Assembly (NCBI GenBank): GCA_033065855.1
Contig: JAVXUO010002276.1
Location: 1 to 64,000, forward strand
Direction of reading: 5' to 3'
Origin: Escallonia rubra
Lineage: Eukaryota; Streptophyta; Magnoliopsida; Escalloniales; Escalloniaceae
Length of the DNA stretch: 64,000 nucleotides
Part shown: one piece after another, positions 12,591-24,895 of the stretch
How positions within the stretch are numbered: position 1 is the stretch's first letter
How the letters are laid out: every line of letters starts with the position of its first letter
The notes under the pieces: generated by a model
What the model was told of the DNA's origin: nothing
What the model saw: the letters and a program-made list of their open reading frames with translations, nothing else
The model's database searches: none
Position numbers and translations under genes: made by a program

Positions 12591-13334
12591 ATCATCAAAG
12601 AGGGCATTTAGCGACAACGAATGCCATATTTACAAAAAAGAGAGGAAATTTGGCAAAACAAAATAAATCTCTGCTCGCGTGTTTCATCGAGCTTCAGATT
12701 CAAACAAAAATAATCCCTCATTGGCTTGAATTTCTGGAACAACATAGACCCGCAACAAAGACATGCGACGAAAAGGGAGGGAATACTTTCAAATCAAGAT
12801 CGTCTGGACATTTTATAAACGAAATAGTCAACAAGCAAACGTCAACAAGTTTATGAATGCAAAGACTTTAAGAAACGTAGTCCAGAAGGTAATCGCTCTC
12901 ATTTTACTCATTAGTAGCTAGCACACCCGAAACATATTGTTAGTATTAGATTGTTAAGATCATATTTGTTTGTAATGTGAGTGAAGTTCAAGACTCAAAT
13001 GGTCTTGTTCTTTGTCCTATATTTGAGAGAAAATGAACTTTATCTTACCTAAAAAACAAGCAAATGTTACTTTCATTTGAATTGTTTTAAGATGTTTTGG
13101 AGAAAAGTTCGGGAATGCTATTGTGCGGTGCACAACACGTGCGTGTGCGTCTGCGCATGTGATGTATTATGGGCGCACTTAACACTTGTGTAGGGTGCGT
13201 TGATTTATGATCTAACGGCCCAAATTTTTAACTGGTTTTCATAATTATTTATTTCAGCCATTTAGTTTTAGTGACAATTCGGTGAGTTTGAAATATTTCT
13301 GAAAAGGCACCAAAATTAACAGTTATTTCTGAAA

Positions 13335-13429
13335 TGGTGCATTTAATGGTTGTATTTCTTCATGAAATGGTGTCTTTAATGACTGTGTTTCTTCATGAAA
13401 GGGTGCCTTTAATGGTTGTATCTCTTCGT
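13335..13429. repeat. 33-bp tandem repeat inside the solo LTR
   Basis: About three copies of a unit of the form GGTG-TTTAATG-TTCTTCATGAAA. The third copy is split by the hAT-like insertion and resumes at 13987. Confidence 0.75.
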
Positions 13430-13986
13430 TAGGGGTGAGCACGGTTCGGTTGGTTCGGTTTGAAGGCTGAATACCAAACCGAACCGACCACCATCGGTTT
13501 GGAAGAAAAAAACCGAACCGTAGTTGAACGGTTTGGTTTCAGCGGTTCGGTTTCGACTGTTTGGACGGATCAAACAGATTTGTTTGGACGGATTGACTGG
13601 TTTGGGTTAGTAATTAATTTTGGGGCCTAAATATTGATTATTTAGCATTATTTATACACATAATAACTAGTTTTTTAGAGCCTACCTATTGAAATTAGGT
13701 AGAGTTTACACATATATGTGGTGGTTAGATCATAAGTATAGCAAAAATTAAATAATGACTAGGATTAGATAAAAATTTATAAATTTTTAATTAGATATAT
13801 ATATGTTCGGTTGGTTCGGTTTAGAACGGTTTTGAAAAAACCAAACCGAACCAACCGAACTGTACATCAATTTGATAAAAAAAAAACCAAACCAATTGTT
13901 TCTTTAAATCGGTTTGTGATCAGTCAGTTTGGTCGGTTCGGTTTGACCGGTTGGATTGGTTTGAACGGTTTAAATGCTCACCCCTA
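13430..13986. mobile_element. hAT-like MITE
   Basis: The terminal inverted repeats are TAGGGGTGAGCA and TGCTCACCCCTA. The 8-bp flanks are CTCTTCGT and CTCTTTGT (7 of 8 match), the hAT target-site size. The subterminal zone is packed with GGTTCGGTT repeats in both orientations. No transposase, 557 bp. It lies inside the solo LTR, so it is younger than that insertion. Confidence 0.85.
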
Positions 13987-14587
13987 CTCTTTGTGAAAGG
14001 ATGATTGTTAGTTTATAAATTAATGTTCTGAAATTTCAAAACATTAACATATTCTAACTTCAGAATCTCTTTCTCTTTCTCAGTTGCATACACAATTTCA
14101 AAGAGCAGTTATAAAATGAATTTTTAGAATTGTTATATGCAGATTGGTGATTTGAGTAATCCTGGAGATGATTTGTCATTAATCATGTAGCAAACTTGAA
14201 ACGAGTGGGGACAAATATTGCTTAAAGACAGTGTCTTTAGACGCGCTTCAAGCCATAAAATTTCATTTTTCCTTCTTTCATTCTGCACTATTGCTCCAAC
14301 ACATATGAGGTTTGCCTCATATTAAAAAGCACAAAAAGAGAGGTTATACTTGTTTGCAGAGAAACACTCAAATGTTTAAACCAAACAACTTAACCCAACA
14401 TGGTCACTACATTTTGAAACTAGTAGCTTTTATAAACCAAAATTTCAAAACAACATAAAAAGGTATACCAATATTTTTCCAAATCTAATAGTCTTGAAAG
14501 GCATACTAGATCTGGAATTTCTATTGATTGCGATTATTCTATACAAAAATTTGAACCTCATAATTCTTAAGTTAAATACGCCGTTAA

Positions 14588-15600
14588 CAATTAGATAGTC
14601 ATTGAACTTCAATATGCGTCGATATAACGGCTGAGCTCGTTAATTTGTCCAATAAAGTCATTCTGTTTAATTGCGTCAGGCCTAACTCCGTTAAGTGATT
14701 TAATTTACGGACAAGTCCGTACTCTCTATTCTCTTTTCTTTTTATCCCTCCTCTTCTTCTTTCTTCTTTCTTTTTTCTTATTCCATATCCCCGACTACAG
14801 GCCAGCACCACCAGCCAGTGCGCCTCATATTTCCCTTCAAGTCCAACACCACCACAACGCCACCACCAGCCACCAAGCGCAACCATGACACCAAACCTAA
14901 CACCACCATCAACCACCAGGCAGGCACAACCAACGGCTCCACTACCAACCACCAAGCACAACCACGACACCACCCTATAATCAAACACACAAACACACAC
15001 TGCCACCACCAATCCATACCCCCTTCCCCATGACTGCCACCCTAGACCTCCCCACCCAACCGCCACGGAACTACCGTTCAAAATCACCATCACCCTTTAA
15101 CCATTAGTCAGCACCACAAAACCAACCACAACCACACCAATTTCGCTGCCCATGACCCAAATCTCTCCCACATAACAACTATCCATTTCTTACAGCCACC
15201 ACCTACCTTCACCGCCGATCTCCCATTCTTTCTTCTTCCATCACCTTCCCCCTCGCCACCGCCAAGACCTCGTACCCACCTCTGTTGCCAGGCAAGGACC
15301 ACACTTTCTCCCTTTAATCACAACTAGACATCTTCTCCGCCTACGACCCATCCGCTGCCTCAACGTCGCCACCATCCCACCATTAAATGGAATTAATTGA
15401 ATCGAACCACCATTTGCTTACAGATCTAAGAGCAACCTCTGATAGGATAAAGGTGAAGCTAATGAAAAGAGGGTGTTGTGGTTGTGGTGGTGGCGCTGAA
15501 AGTGGGTAATGGTTTGTGGTGGCAGTGGAGCTGGGTCGGGGGTGCTGGTAGTGGGCAATGAGTCACAGTACGATCCTCAGTCGATTAATTGTGCATAAAA
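14588..15600. mobile_element. candidate non-autonomous element with gene-like interior
   Basis: The left part (GTTAACAATTAGATAGTCAT onward) has the style of plant elements with 'cattgaacttc' termini. The interior is strongly skewed CCACCACCA on the left and GGTGGTGGC on the right. The 164-residue minus-strand frame here is low-complexity and is not called as a gene. The ends are not proven. Confidence 0.3.
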
Positions 15601-15704
15601 TTACTTACTTTGGGATCATACAGGCAAAAAGCCCCAGTAGATTTTTTTTGGTTTCATCCATCCCAGACTTTAAAAACGGTGTTCCAATCATTAATTGACG
15701 GTAA

Positions 15705-15815
15705 AAGTTCAAAAGTTCTTGATGTCTTACGTATGCACACCCATACTTATTCCAACTCGATCGTAGAGGCATGCATATGCAATCCAGGTTGGCATATAAT
15801 GAGATATATATAATA
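15705..15815. repeat. dispersed repeat, copy 2
   Basis: Second copy of the 7275-7375 repeat (GCACACCCATAC, GAGGCATGCA, TGCAATCCAGG, ATGAGAT). Confidence 0.5.
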
Positions 15816-16330
15816 AAATGACAAATAACCCCTTCGTATATTTTAGGTTTGCGGGTCAACCCTCGGGTATAAGTTCTGGCAAATCTCCATTTTCATCTAT
15901 AAATTTAGTGCAATCGGAGGATAATTAACTGCTTTTTTTTTTTATATCAAAATTGGCTTGTAAAAAGATACAACTACCCCTCATATTTTTTATGCCTTAT
16001 CTTTCGCTTCCTCAATAATGGTGGCGGGGGGGGGGTTGACAGTGGTTCAATTGGCGGTGGCTAGGTTGGGGGGAGGGAGGGGGCCAGTGGTTCGATTGGC
16101 CATGGCGGGGCTGTTGGGAGGGAGGGAGGGGAGTGCTAATTGTAGGCTTTTTTTTTTACAGGAAAATTTGGCATTTTAGTGAAAGTTAAGGTATTTTTGT
16201 TATTTCACATCCAAATTTATCCGAGTTATAATTTTCAATAGATTAGGGAGGTCAATATTGTAAGAATTAATACATAAGACGGTTAACCTGATTAAAACTG
16301 AAATACACGAAGGGAGTCGTTTGACATTTT
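15815..16330. mobile_element. TIR DNA element, about 515 bp
   Basis: The two ends are imperfect inverted repeats of about 32 bp: the left reads AAAATGACAAATAACCCCTT and the right, reversed, AAAATGTCAAACGACTCCCT, each followed by CGTRTATTT. The interior has G-rich GGCGGTGG tracts. No transposase, and no certain target duplication. Confidence 0.6.
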
Positions 16331-16547
16331 CCCTTTGTGGTGCATCAAACATTGATGTTTACCACTGTTGCTTGATCACCGATTATACGTGTACATCTAG
16401 ATGAGTTTGGATCATGCGTGTTATACTTTGCTCTTGGGAAGTCCAGTAGACTAAGGCATTTACTTTGCTATTTAAACGAATGACTGCAGATATGCATATG
16501 AAGCAAGTCACAAAGTTTCAAAAATATGTTTAATACAACACTAATAA

Positions 16548-17414
16548 TGTAACGACCCGGTCCACGGCCCCACCACAGGCATTGCCTCCCTCAAAAGGAC
16601 TAGTCAAGTTGGTACTTATGAATTCATAGACAAGGTTTTATAAGACCAATCGCAAACTCTCCCACAACCGATGTGGGATATTACAATCTCCCCACCTTAT
16701 TCCTTAGCGTCCTCGTTAAGGCTCGATCACACATAGCCCAGAATCTTCCTCTCTAGCCAATGTGGGATATACCCAGCTCACCCTTCGTTGCCCCAACCAT
16801 CCTCTTGATGTGGGATATACCCGGGCTTGCCTTCGTTTCCCCCAACCATCGGCAACTCGACTGGACAGCCCAGCCCGAGCTTTCGAGAGTCGGCTCTGAT
16901 ACCATCTGTAACGACCCGGTCCACGGCCCCACCACAGGGAATTGCCTCCCTCAAAAGAGCTAGCCAAGTTGGTACTTATGAGTTCATAGGCAGGGTCTTA
17001 TAAGGCCAATCACAAACTCTCCCACAACCGATGTGGAATATTACAATCTCCCCACCTTATTCCTTAGCGTCCTCTTGAAAGCTCGGGCTGGGCTGTCTAG
17101 TCGAGTTGCCGATGGTTGGGGGAAACGAAGGCAAGTCCGGGTATATCCCACATCAAGAGGATGGTTGGGGCAACGAAGGGTGAGCTGTGTATATCCCACA
17201 TTGGCTAGAGATGAAGATTCTGGGTTATGTGTGATCGAGCCTTAGCGAGGACGCTAAGGGATAAGGTGGAGAGATTGTAATATCCCACATCGGTTGTGGG
17301 AGAGTTTGTGATTGGCCTTATAAGACCCTGCCTATGAACTCATAAGTACCAACTTGACTAGCCCTTTTGAGGGAGGCAATGCCCTGTGGTGAGGCCGTGG
17401 ACCGGGTCATTACA
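16548..17414. mobile_element. three-LTR TRIM composite with inverted outer LTRs (fossil)
   Basis: LTRs of 138-139 bp lie at 16548-16685 (minus), 16907-17045 (minus) and 17276-17414 (plus). The minus-strand LTR starts TGTAATAT and ends GTTACA. Next to the middle LTR a tRNA-iMet-type primer-binding sequence (TGGTATCAGAGC, minus strand) is visible around 16893-16905. A polypurine tract (AAGGTGGGGAGAT) abuts the left LTR. After the middle LTR the internal part starts again, then switches orientation near 17073. The whole is flanked by AATAA at 16543-16547 and 17415-17419, so it appears to have integrated as one unit. It is non-coding and fairly young, judging from LTR similarity. Confidence 0.85.
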
Positions 17415-17419
17415 AATAA

Positions 17420-18160
17420 ACTCATAATTTTCCAATAAAACCTGCACGATATATATTGCCCAAACATAACCACATTTGCTTACATGCCAGCTTTAAAATT
17501 CATTAGTTTTAATTTGAGGAGCATTGGGCCATTGATATGCCTCCTTCAACCTAAGATTGATAACTTCACAAGATACAAGTGGAAGCGTTTGAAGGTAATG
17601 GTCAATTATACACATGGGACTAACTTCATCAAGAAGCACTTGGCATTCAAATAATCAACACGGCGGTTCTACAAAAATGAACAAAAAGTGCAAGTAATTC
17701 GTCACATTTCTCTAGTTTATAACCTCCATAACCATGTAGCAGTTAACTACTTTGTGCCTTGACATTATAATAGAGCTAAAAAGCAACGACATGAACAATA
17801 GCTCATAATTTGCAACTTGAACTCACAATTTTAGTAATTTACTTTTTATTACCAAAACCCCGTGACATTAATTTGACTATCTACTTAAACATTGTATTTT
17901 TTTTTCAAATTCATTTCGAGATTAAAGGGACATGTGAAATGAAACTCTCAAAAAGCTCAATCCATTCAAAATGCTTGAATTATTGAATAAGGTTCAAAAC
18001 TTAACTTCCAAGAGTAAAGTTTCACAGTGTTTTGAGTTTAGCATCATATTTCGTAATTCTCTGCCGGCAACCTCACTTGGCGGTCATTCATTTGCTGTCT
18101 TGTAGGTCATCGGTCTAGGTTAAGGTTCCAGAATATACCCGAGGCATATATTTAGCAGCA
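17420..18160. other. stretch without recognised features
   Basis: AT-rich sequence with no frame or repeat boundary that can be supported. Confidence 0.4.
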
Positions 18161-18200
18161 TTAGATTGGCACTATCTGTGGGACCTGCCAGCATCGATTG
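18160..18200 (+). mobile_element. possible gypsy-type primer-binding region (fossil)
   Basis: ATTGGCACTATCTGTGGGAC resembles the conserved sequence just downstream of the 5' LTR in many plant Ty3/gypsy elements. No LTR pair was found, so this is at most a relic. Confidence 0.3.
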
Positions 18201-18224
18201 ACCTCATGACAAATGCTTTGTAAT

Positions 18225-18720
18225 TTTTTTGATCACAAGTTGCCGTCGACAATCAAGCCACCGACAGCCCCGTCGTCGTCAAACGGCCCTAACGTTGACA
18301 AACAGTAAAAAAAAAATTCCGAGAAGACGATGCCACTACTGCAGCAGCGTCGCTAGAGACTATCACCAACAAAGCCCACAGCCAGAGGTTGCTGTCGATG
18401 CAATACACTGTGTATTGCCGATGGTAGAACCAATCAGCTCCGTCTTTGATGCTGCGCCGTCCAAGACTGCAACTGTGACACTGCCTCGACCGCCGCAAAT
18501 GACACTCTTCGCGGCCGCATATCCGTTCCCCACCAGAGTAACCGGCACCATAATTAGCCTAACAGCTGTCGCGAAGAAGCAACATCAACAAGAAAAAAAA
18601 GGGAGAAAAGGAAGAGGCAACAACGACGCAGGGTTAAACGTTTATACTTTAAATGAGATTGTCACCCCAACACCAAAGACCATCCACTGTACATTATATA
18701 TATGACGGTGTTATAAATGT
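18225..18720. other. GC-rich gene-like segment
   Basis: A 158-residue plus-strand frame at 18229-18705 is Arg/Pro/Thr-rich with no recognisable domain. It has the same compositional style as the interiors of nearby transposons. It may be a captured or decayed fragment. Not called as a gene. Confidence 0.3.
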
Positions 18721-19245
18721 AACTCACAACCATTTAAATTTTCTAATGTAGTTTACAAAAATTAAAAGATCAATTATAAGCCAATCAACTGTATTCAAAA
18801 GATATTAATAAAAATATTATAATGAGGTGTTATGGTCCATCACTCAAAAATTATAACGAGGCACTTAAACCATAATCATGGACCAACAAAAGGATGGTAC
18901 AAAATAATAGTACTTCCGTAGCTTTTTGGTAAAGACTTAATTATGGAGGACATAAAACCACACACTAACTTCAAAATAAGTAGGGGCTTTTATTTTTATT
19001 ACAGTAGTCCAATATTTAGCATTGAATATTAAATTGATTATCAGATTATGTAACTAGTTTAACTGTCCAACAGTGAAGACTTTATTTTCTCTTTATATTG
19101 ATGATGAGATTTCTCTACTGTTTACCAATCACCTGACTTTAGTCCAAGCTACATTGAGCATCGAATTGCTACCATATACCCCGCTTTTCGTGGACAAAGT
19201 AATAGAGATGGAAAAGGATCTGAAATGTAGATAAAACGTTTTTGT
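18721..19245. other. stretch without recognised features
   Basis: AT-rich sequence leading into duplicated segment B. Nothing supported. Confidence 0.4.
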
Positions 19246-19664
19246 GGCGTTTAGCGACTACAAAAAAGAGAGGAAATTTGGCGAAACAAAATAAATCTCC
19301 CCTCGCGTGTATCATCAAGCTTCGGATTCAGACAAAAGCAATTCCTCATTGCTTGGATTTCTCGAATAGCATAGACCCGCAAAAAAGACCTGCAATAAAA
19401 AGCAAAAGAGAAACCCCCAAATTATTACCGTTCCGACATTTATAAACGACATAGTCAACAAGCAAACATAAACAAGTTTATGAATGTTGTGATTTTTTGA
19501 GAAACGTAGTCCAGAACCTGATCTTACTCCCACTTCACGCATCAGTAGCTAGTGCACCCGAAACTTATGAAGGGTTGCCTCAGATTAAAAAGCCAAAAAA
19601 GAGAGAGAGAGGCTATACTAGTATGCAGAGGAAGATTCAAATGTCTAAACCAAGCAACTTAACC

Positions 19665-20299
19665 AGGGGCGGAGCCAGGATTTCATCCGAGAGGGGGCTA
19701 AATATATATCGCCGGAGTTTTGGCCGCCGGTCGCCGGAGTTTAGCCGCCGGTGAACTGTTGGAGTGAAGACAGTACAACCGAAGTCGCCGACTCGCCGTC
19801 GGCGTAGATCCGGGGTCACTGGGTCCTTGCCGCCGGCGGTGGACCGTTGGAGTGAAGACTGAAGACTCTCCGTCGCCGACTCTCCGTCGCCGACTCGCCG
19901 TCGCCGTAGATCCGGGGTCACTGGGTCCTTGCAGTTGCCGAGTCGCCGTCGCCCGTCGGCGTAGTCGCGTAGATCTAGAAAACGAGAGAGAGCCCGTGAC
20001 CGTGAGGCGCCGTCGCCCGTCGCGCCGAAGTGCGTTCGTCGTGGGTGGGTGCCGCCGTGCCGGAGGACGGGAGGAGTGAGCCGAAGTGGGTTCGTCGTGG
20101 CTGCCGGAGTGAGGCGCCGGCCGCCGGTCGGTGTCTCGGTTGGTGACTGGTGAGAACTGAGAAGAGAGAGCCGGTCGCCGGAGAGAGAGAGAGAGCCGAA
20201 AAAGTGTGAAAAATACTATATATATATATATATATTTTTTTTTTCAAAATTTGACAGGGGGCTATAGCCCCCTCTCGTACATATGTAGCTCCGCCCATG
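19665..20299. mobile_element. Mutator-like non-autonomous element, 9-bp TSD
   Basis: It starts AGGGGCGGAGCCAGG and ends with the reverse complement of CATGGGCGGAGCTAC. A perfect 9-bp repeat, AACTTAACC, flanks it at 19656-19664 and 20300-20308. Copy A has a single AACTTAACC at the equivalent place, so this is a clean insertion. The interior is very GC-rich with repeated GCCGGAG/GTCGCCG motifs, plus a (TA)n run before the right end. No transposase. Confidence 0.9.
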
Positions 20300-22069
20300 A
20301 ACTTAACCCAACATTTTGAAACTATTAGCTTTTATAAGACTAGTCAGACCTCCACGCGCTACACGTGTGGCTGTCTTCCTAGTTTTTTTAATACATTTTA
20401 TTTATTAAAAATCTGAATGAAGGAACGTAAAGGAAAATGAGTTTTTTTTTTTTCGTTTTCAATAAAATATTAATAATTGAAGATTTCAAAGTCGTCTAAC
20501 GGTTGATAAAGATCACAACATTCTCGTGATTCTGTGTATACAATATCGCGAAGTTCAGAAATGAACAACTAACCTATAGACCCAATATAAATACAATTAA
20601 ACTAAATAAGAGCATATCCTATAAAGTTGTCGAACGGCAAAAAAGATGAGAAGTTAATTTTGCCATATTTGTTATCTTTTCTCAGAGGTCATAGGCACTT
20701 CATTTCCTCAATATTTAAGATGTAAGATGTATGTAATTTTAGCGTTTAAATTATCGTACCAAATTTTATATGTATCCACTTGTAGGAAAGAACTCATGGT
20801 AATTAGCGAAGGTGTTGCCTATAAGTTTATTAGAATAAGCATAATAGCATAAACCTTCAATAGATGGGTAACTTACACTTCTTAGCTTTTTACTCTTAAG
20901 AACTTGATAAAATTCAGATATTCTCTTTCTCTCGTCTTCTAGATTAAATTTCATTCGTTACTATATTCGCAAACACAAGCTAACTTATATTGTATTCTAG
21001 AAGTATGCAGTAGATTGGGAAAATCTGCCTTTATAACTTTGTGTGGCTCAATATGGAAGTCGTTTATTTCAAAGGGATATAGAAAAGCAAATATTGTTCT
21101 ATTTGGAAGAGGAAAGACTCAATTTCCATTAGGCCAAGCATTTGAAACAATACATAACATCATCAAACATGAAGATCCTTGCATGAAGATACCAAAAAAT
21201 AATTAGGGTGCATCAGACACGCAAATCGAAGTAAACATAGCAGTTCATGTAGATCCTTGCAGAAATTCAAAAAAATGTCTAGATATGACTCATTACAGTA
21301 GCGTTTAGGAGGATTTTTCAAGCATGTTGGGTAGGTTCAAAGGAGTTACTACATAGAGGAGAAGAAAAACAAATAAAGAAATGCTAACTGCTTAGTTGAA
21401 TTCTTTCTCCATATACTCAGGATCGAGACGCTTTTTGTTGTGGAGGAGAGCAGCTACATTGTTATGGTGTAGCATAAATAACAGACAATAGACATAGTGG
21501 TTAAATGAATTTTAACATTGTTGATCACTTATGACTAAAAGGCTTAAAGAACTAATCATGTTACCACTCAACCCAATATATGAACCTAGAAGTTGGATAC
21601 ACTTCAAAAGAATCAACTGCAGAGCACATAGTACATACATATTGGATAGTATCTGACTTCTTTTGAATTACATGTTAATTTGTAAATCAAAACCACTTCC
21701 ATCAGGTAACATCTCCACCCTAAGCACCAATTATTCACGCTTCCCTTCTAAAACTCGTTGAAAATCAAATTCACCGAGCAATTTAAAAAGTGAGACCAAC
21801 AAAGCAAAAAAAATAAAAAATAAAAAATAATTTTGCCATATGACCTTGAAATGAAACGGAGATGTAAACTTTCATTCCACGAACATAATTTGTTCAACAC
21901 CCACATAATACAAATCGAGTATTCCTTCCCAAATCAAGTGCATCAACTCCTCTTTCTTTTCATTCTTCTAAGCCAATTAAAGATTCTAAATACCGGAAGA
22001 AAGTTGATTTCCTCTTACTACTAATATAATAATATATATACTTTTTTTTTTGGGGTTAATATATATACT

Positions 22070-22470
22070 TAATAACAACACAGTTCGTCTATTAAGGAAT
22101 AGTAAGTACCCATATAACGTTTCTTAACGAGTTCAAGCAGTTCAGTAAGAAATATTTTCAATAAGAACGTACTTTATTAGGCGAATCAGGACGAGTGCAA
22201 GAAAAATTTATTAGGAAATAGGATAAAGAATATCACAAGTCCAATCGGTTGTCCAAATTGGAGTTCTTTCGAGACAAAATGATCATCAAGCTTGGCCAAT
22301 ATCCAATTTCGCCAGAAAAACGTAGTGCACGTGTTAGCTCTAAAATTATTATGATAATTCGAGTCAAAAGCCATGAATAATACAAACATGTGAAAGTAAG
22401 AAACAATCTCAAACACTAAAGGCACATACAACATATTCACTAATATGGCATCATTATACATCCTGCAATA
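22070..22470 (-). repeat. internal duplication within the Helitron-like element, copy 1
   Basis: Blocks such as AATAGTAAGTACCCATATA and ATGGCATCATTATACATCCT have counterparts in 23935-24870 in the same order. On the minus strand a GCAG acceptor precedes ATGTATAATGATGCC, parallel to the second copy. Confidence 0.5.
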
Positions 22471-23006
22471 CTAAAAGTAATTGGAAAGTTGTAACAAACC
22501 AAAAATGTGAAAAAATGTTTGTTTAGTAGACACCTTCCAATACGTTTGATACGTAAATAAACAAAAAATGTTCCCATAAAAATGTTTGATAAAATCATGG
22601 TCAAGATTTTTAACTTGCAATTTTATTCACTTTCTCTAGTGACCAATTGGAAAGTTCTTTCATAATTTGTTTTCCTATGAAATTGCATACTATATATTTT
22701 ATTGTCATGTCGCTCAAAACGGCACATTTGTTTACAATTTTCAATTTCAATTGTCATAGAAGTAATGCTACTTTTCTATACATAACAAAGCGCATCATAA
22801 AAGTTAAATGCTTGTATTAATAGGTATTGTGTAATTTGAGTGGAAGAAGCAACTGGTTTTATAATGCCGACAATCCTAAAAAATGTATCCAACTTGGAAC
22901 GGATAAAATCGCCTTTTCACGGAAAAAAGAAGAAGCAAAATGTTGGAATCCTTTAAGAAGGAGGAACTGTTCAATTACTGAGCAGAAGAATATAGTGCGT
23001 GCACAG

Positions 23007-23135
23007 GTCTATATCTAGCCACTTCCCTGCTTGCATTACAATGTCTCGAAGAAGGGTTGCCTTTTGAAACCTGCGTCAAAAATCTTATAATCCTGCAAGA
23101 AAAGCTTAAGACTGCAGATACGCCACACATCAACG
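23007..23135 (+). pseudogene. captured exon, unidentified protein
   Basis: After a GTGCACAG acceptor, one frame in phase 1 stays open and protein-like: GLYLATSLLALQCLEEGLPF, then ETCVKNLIILQEKLKTADTP. The helical, Leu-rich composition differs from the surrounding AT-rich DNA. The donor is uncertain; AAC-GTTCAA at about 23133 is possible. I do not recognise the family. It lies inside the Helitron-like insertion, so it is probably a captured fragment. Confidence 0.4.
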
Positions 23136-23934
23136 TTCAACCACGAAACCTGTTAAACACACAAAGCACTCAATTTCAATACTAAGTACCTAAGACACAA
23201 CCTGTAAGATTGCAAGCCCCCTCTTTTCTTCTTCTTTACCCCCCTCATGCAGAAAGCCAAAAGAATATTTCCCAAGTTAATTATTGTTATAAAATGGTTT
23301 TAACCAACTTGTCACAAATGTTACAACCAAGTATAATGATGGCAAGTGTTTGCCTTTATTGCTTGTTAAATGAATGCTACAACTATTTTTTGGTGGTTAA
23401 CAAAAAACGAATCAGAGAAGGAAAAGAGCTTTCATCAAGCTGGAAATATGAACCAATATAAGCCACCACGTGTTTGTGTTATTCCACCTTCATCTGCATG
23501 AAAATCCTGGATTCCCTCGTCTGCATGAACAAAGTGAAGCCTTTCATATATAGTGCTAGGTATATGAATGAAAAAGAGTAAAAAAAGAGCTTGTGCAACG
23601 AGAACATGGTGATTTCAAAAGGAGATAACATATCAAACTCAAAAAATGGTAGGCCAACTTTGACCAACACCAGCCAACAACAGGGAACTTGCGCAAAGTA
23701 AAGTCTTTTGTTAATAATGCACCACACACCAGCCAACGCTGATGCAGAAAAATAAGTATAAGAATAAACATATGGCAGACCGTTACAATGTATTCCGCAA
23801 CTTTAACGCTCTCTTTATCATGAAAAAAAACGTAAGAAAACAAAAGAATATACTTCTAAAAAAGGGAACTATCTATTAGTCGAGGCATTTAGTGCGAAAA
23901 TGGAAATAAGCAAAGGCCAATTATTATATGCTTA

Positions 23935-24895
23935 TAACGAAACACAATTTGTCTTTATTAAGGACGAATAAGTACTCATATAGCATTCCTTAATGAGCTG
24001 AAGCAATTCTCTAAGATCCATTTGTTATTAATTCTTTATACAAGAATGTAATTTGTGAACCAATAGAAAACATAAACATAAAAAATTGCAAGAAAAAATC
24101 AATATAACTCAGTAAATGAAAAAAGTATCACAACTCCAATTGACTCTATAAAGATGGAACGGAGCTACATCTGAATTTTGCTAATCTGTACAGAAGTGAT
24201 AAGCAAAGGTTGACTTTGGATCAAGAGCACAAAATCAGCCTAACCTTTTCCAGCTGCTGATAGAATGCTATAATTTGGTCTTGCTCATCAAGGTGGGAGT
24301 AACTGATGCAAGCCCTATAAGAAACAATGTGGCTATCGGAAACAAAAAGGTTGCTCATCGATAGCAACTCACCAAGAGCTATTCCAGCCTGCAAACATTT
24401 AAGAAATTAAAAGTTCCATCTGCCAAAAACTTACTTGATACATAGTAAACCCTAGAGTTGAGGCATGTTGACAAAAATAATTACATGAGCAAATTTTGGC
24501 ACCATCTAGAACATGGTAGGAGAATATTCAGATTGGTGGCTGCAAATAATCTCACTGAAAAACATTATACACATGCAATCACAAAGAAATCTGCAGAACA
24601 AGTACCCTCCAAGAATACATGCAAACACAACAAAAGCAATGTACTATTCCGCAACCGTGGTTTCTCATCCTACCTTACATTTTAACCCCATGTAATATCT
24701 GAATACGGCTAATCATGGAAATAAGGAATTTATATTCAGTATGAAACAACACAAAATTAACGCAAAAGCCAAGAACAACACATGCCATGCCTGTGAAAGT
24801 AGGGAAAAATCACAAAAACCAAAGGCAAATACAACATGTTTACCGATATGGTGTCATTATACATGCTGAGCGACGTCGTAACAGCGCTAAGGTAT
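23935..24895 (-). repeat. internal duplication within the Helitron-like element, copy 2
   Basis: Diverged counterpart of 22070-22470 (AATAAGTACTCATATAGC, ATGGTGTCATTATACATGCT), spread over a longer interval because it keeps the extra exon at 24245-24388. Confidence 0.45.
24245..24388 (-). pseudogene. captured 48-residue exon, unidentified protein
   Basis: On the minus strand an exon of exactly 144 nt, phase 0 at both ends, lies between a TTTGCAG acceptor and an AAG-GTTAGG donor. It reads AGIALGELLSMSNLF, a middle part ending in YRACISYSHLDEQ, then DQIIAFYQQLEK. A second short exon may lie at about 24850-24873 (MYNDTIS before a GTAAAC donor), giving MYNDTIS-AGIALGELL. The splice signals and clean frame mark it as from a host gene. 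The family is not recognised. As it sits in a Helitron-like element without the rest of its gene, it is called a fragment. Confidence 0.45.

Larger units (their letters stand above)
12938..14301. mobile_element. solo LTR (fossil) with nested hAT-like element
   Basis: It starts TGTTAGTATT and ends GCTCCAACA, so it is bounded by TG and CA. It is flanked by a perfect 5-bp direct repeat, CATAT, at 12933-12937 and 14302-14306. The related segment at 19.56 kb lacks it, which confirms both ends. There are no internal retroelement genes, so it is probably the product of LTR-LTR recombination. Family not assigned. Confidence 0.75.
12593..14575. repeat. duplicated segment, copy A (interrupted)
   Basis: Blocks at 12593-12937 and 14302-14575 match copy B (19246-26770) in order and orientation, at roughly 75-80% identity by eye. 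Shared blocks include AGAGAGGAAATTTGGC, AAACGTAGTCCAGAA and CAACTTAACCCAACAT. The gap between the blocks is a solo LTR that copy B lacks. No gene was recognised in the ancestral segment. Confidence 0.8.

Noticed and set aside
14599-15093. 164-residue minus-strand frame, Gly/Val/Trp-rich
   Set aside because: It is the complement of a CCACCACCA-rich low-complexity tract inside a probable transposon. No domain and no splice context.
16716-17245. Overlapping 60-83-residue frames in the TRIM
   Set aside because: They arise from inverted copies of the same non-coding internal sequence. TRIMs encode no protein.
16548-17414. Cassandra-type TRIM with 5S RNA sequence in the LTR
   Set aside because: The 138-bp LTRs contain no recognisable 5S A/C-box region, so membership in Cassandra is not supported.
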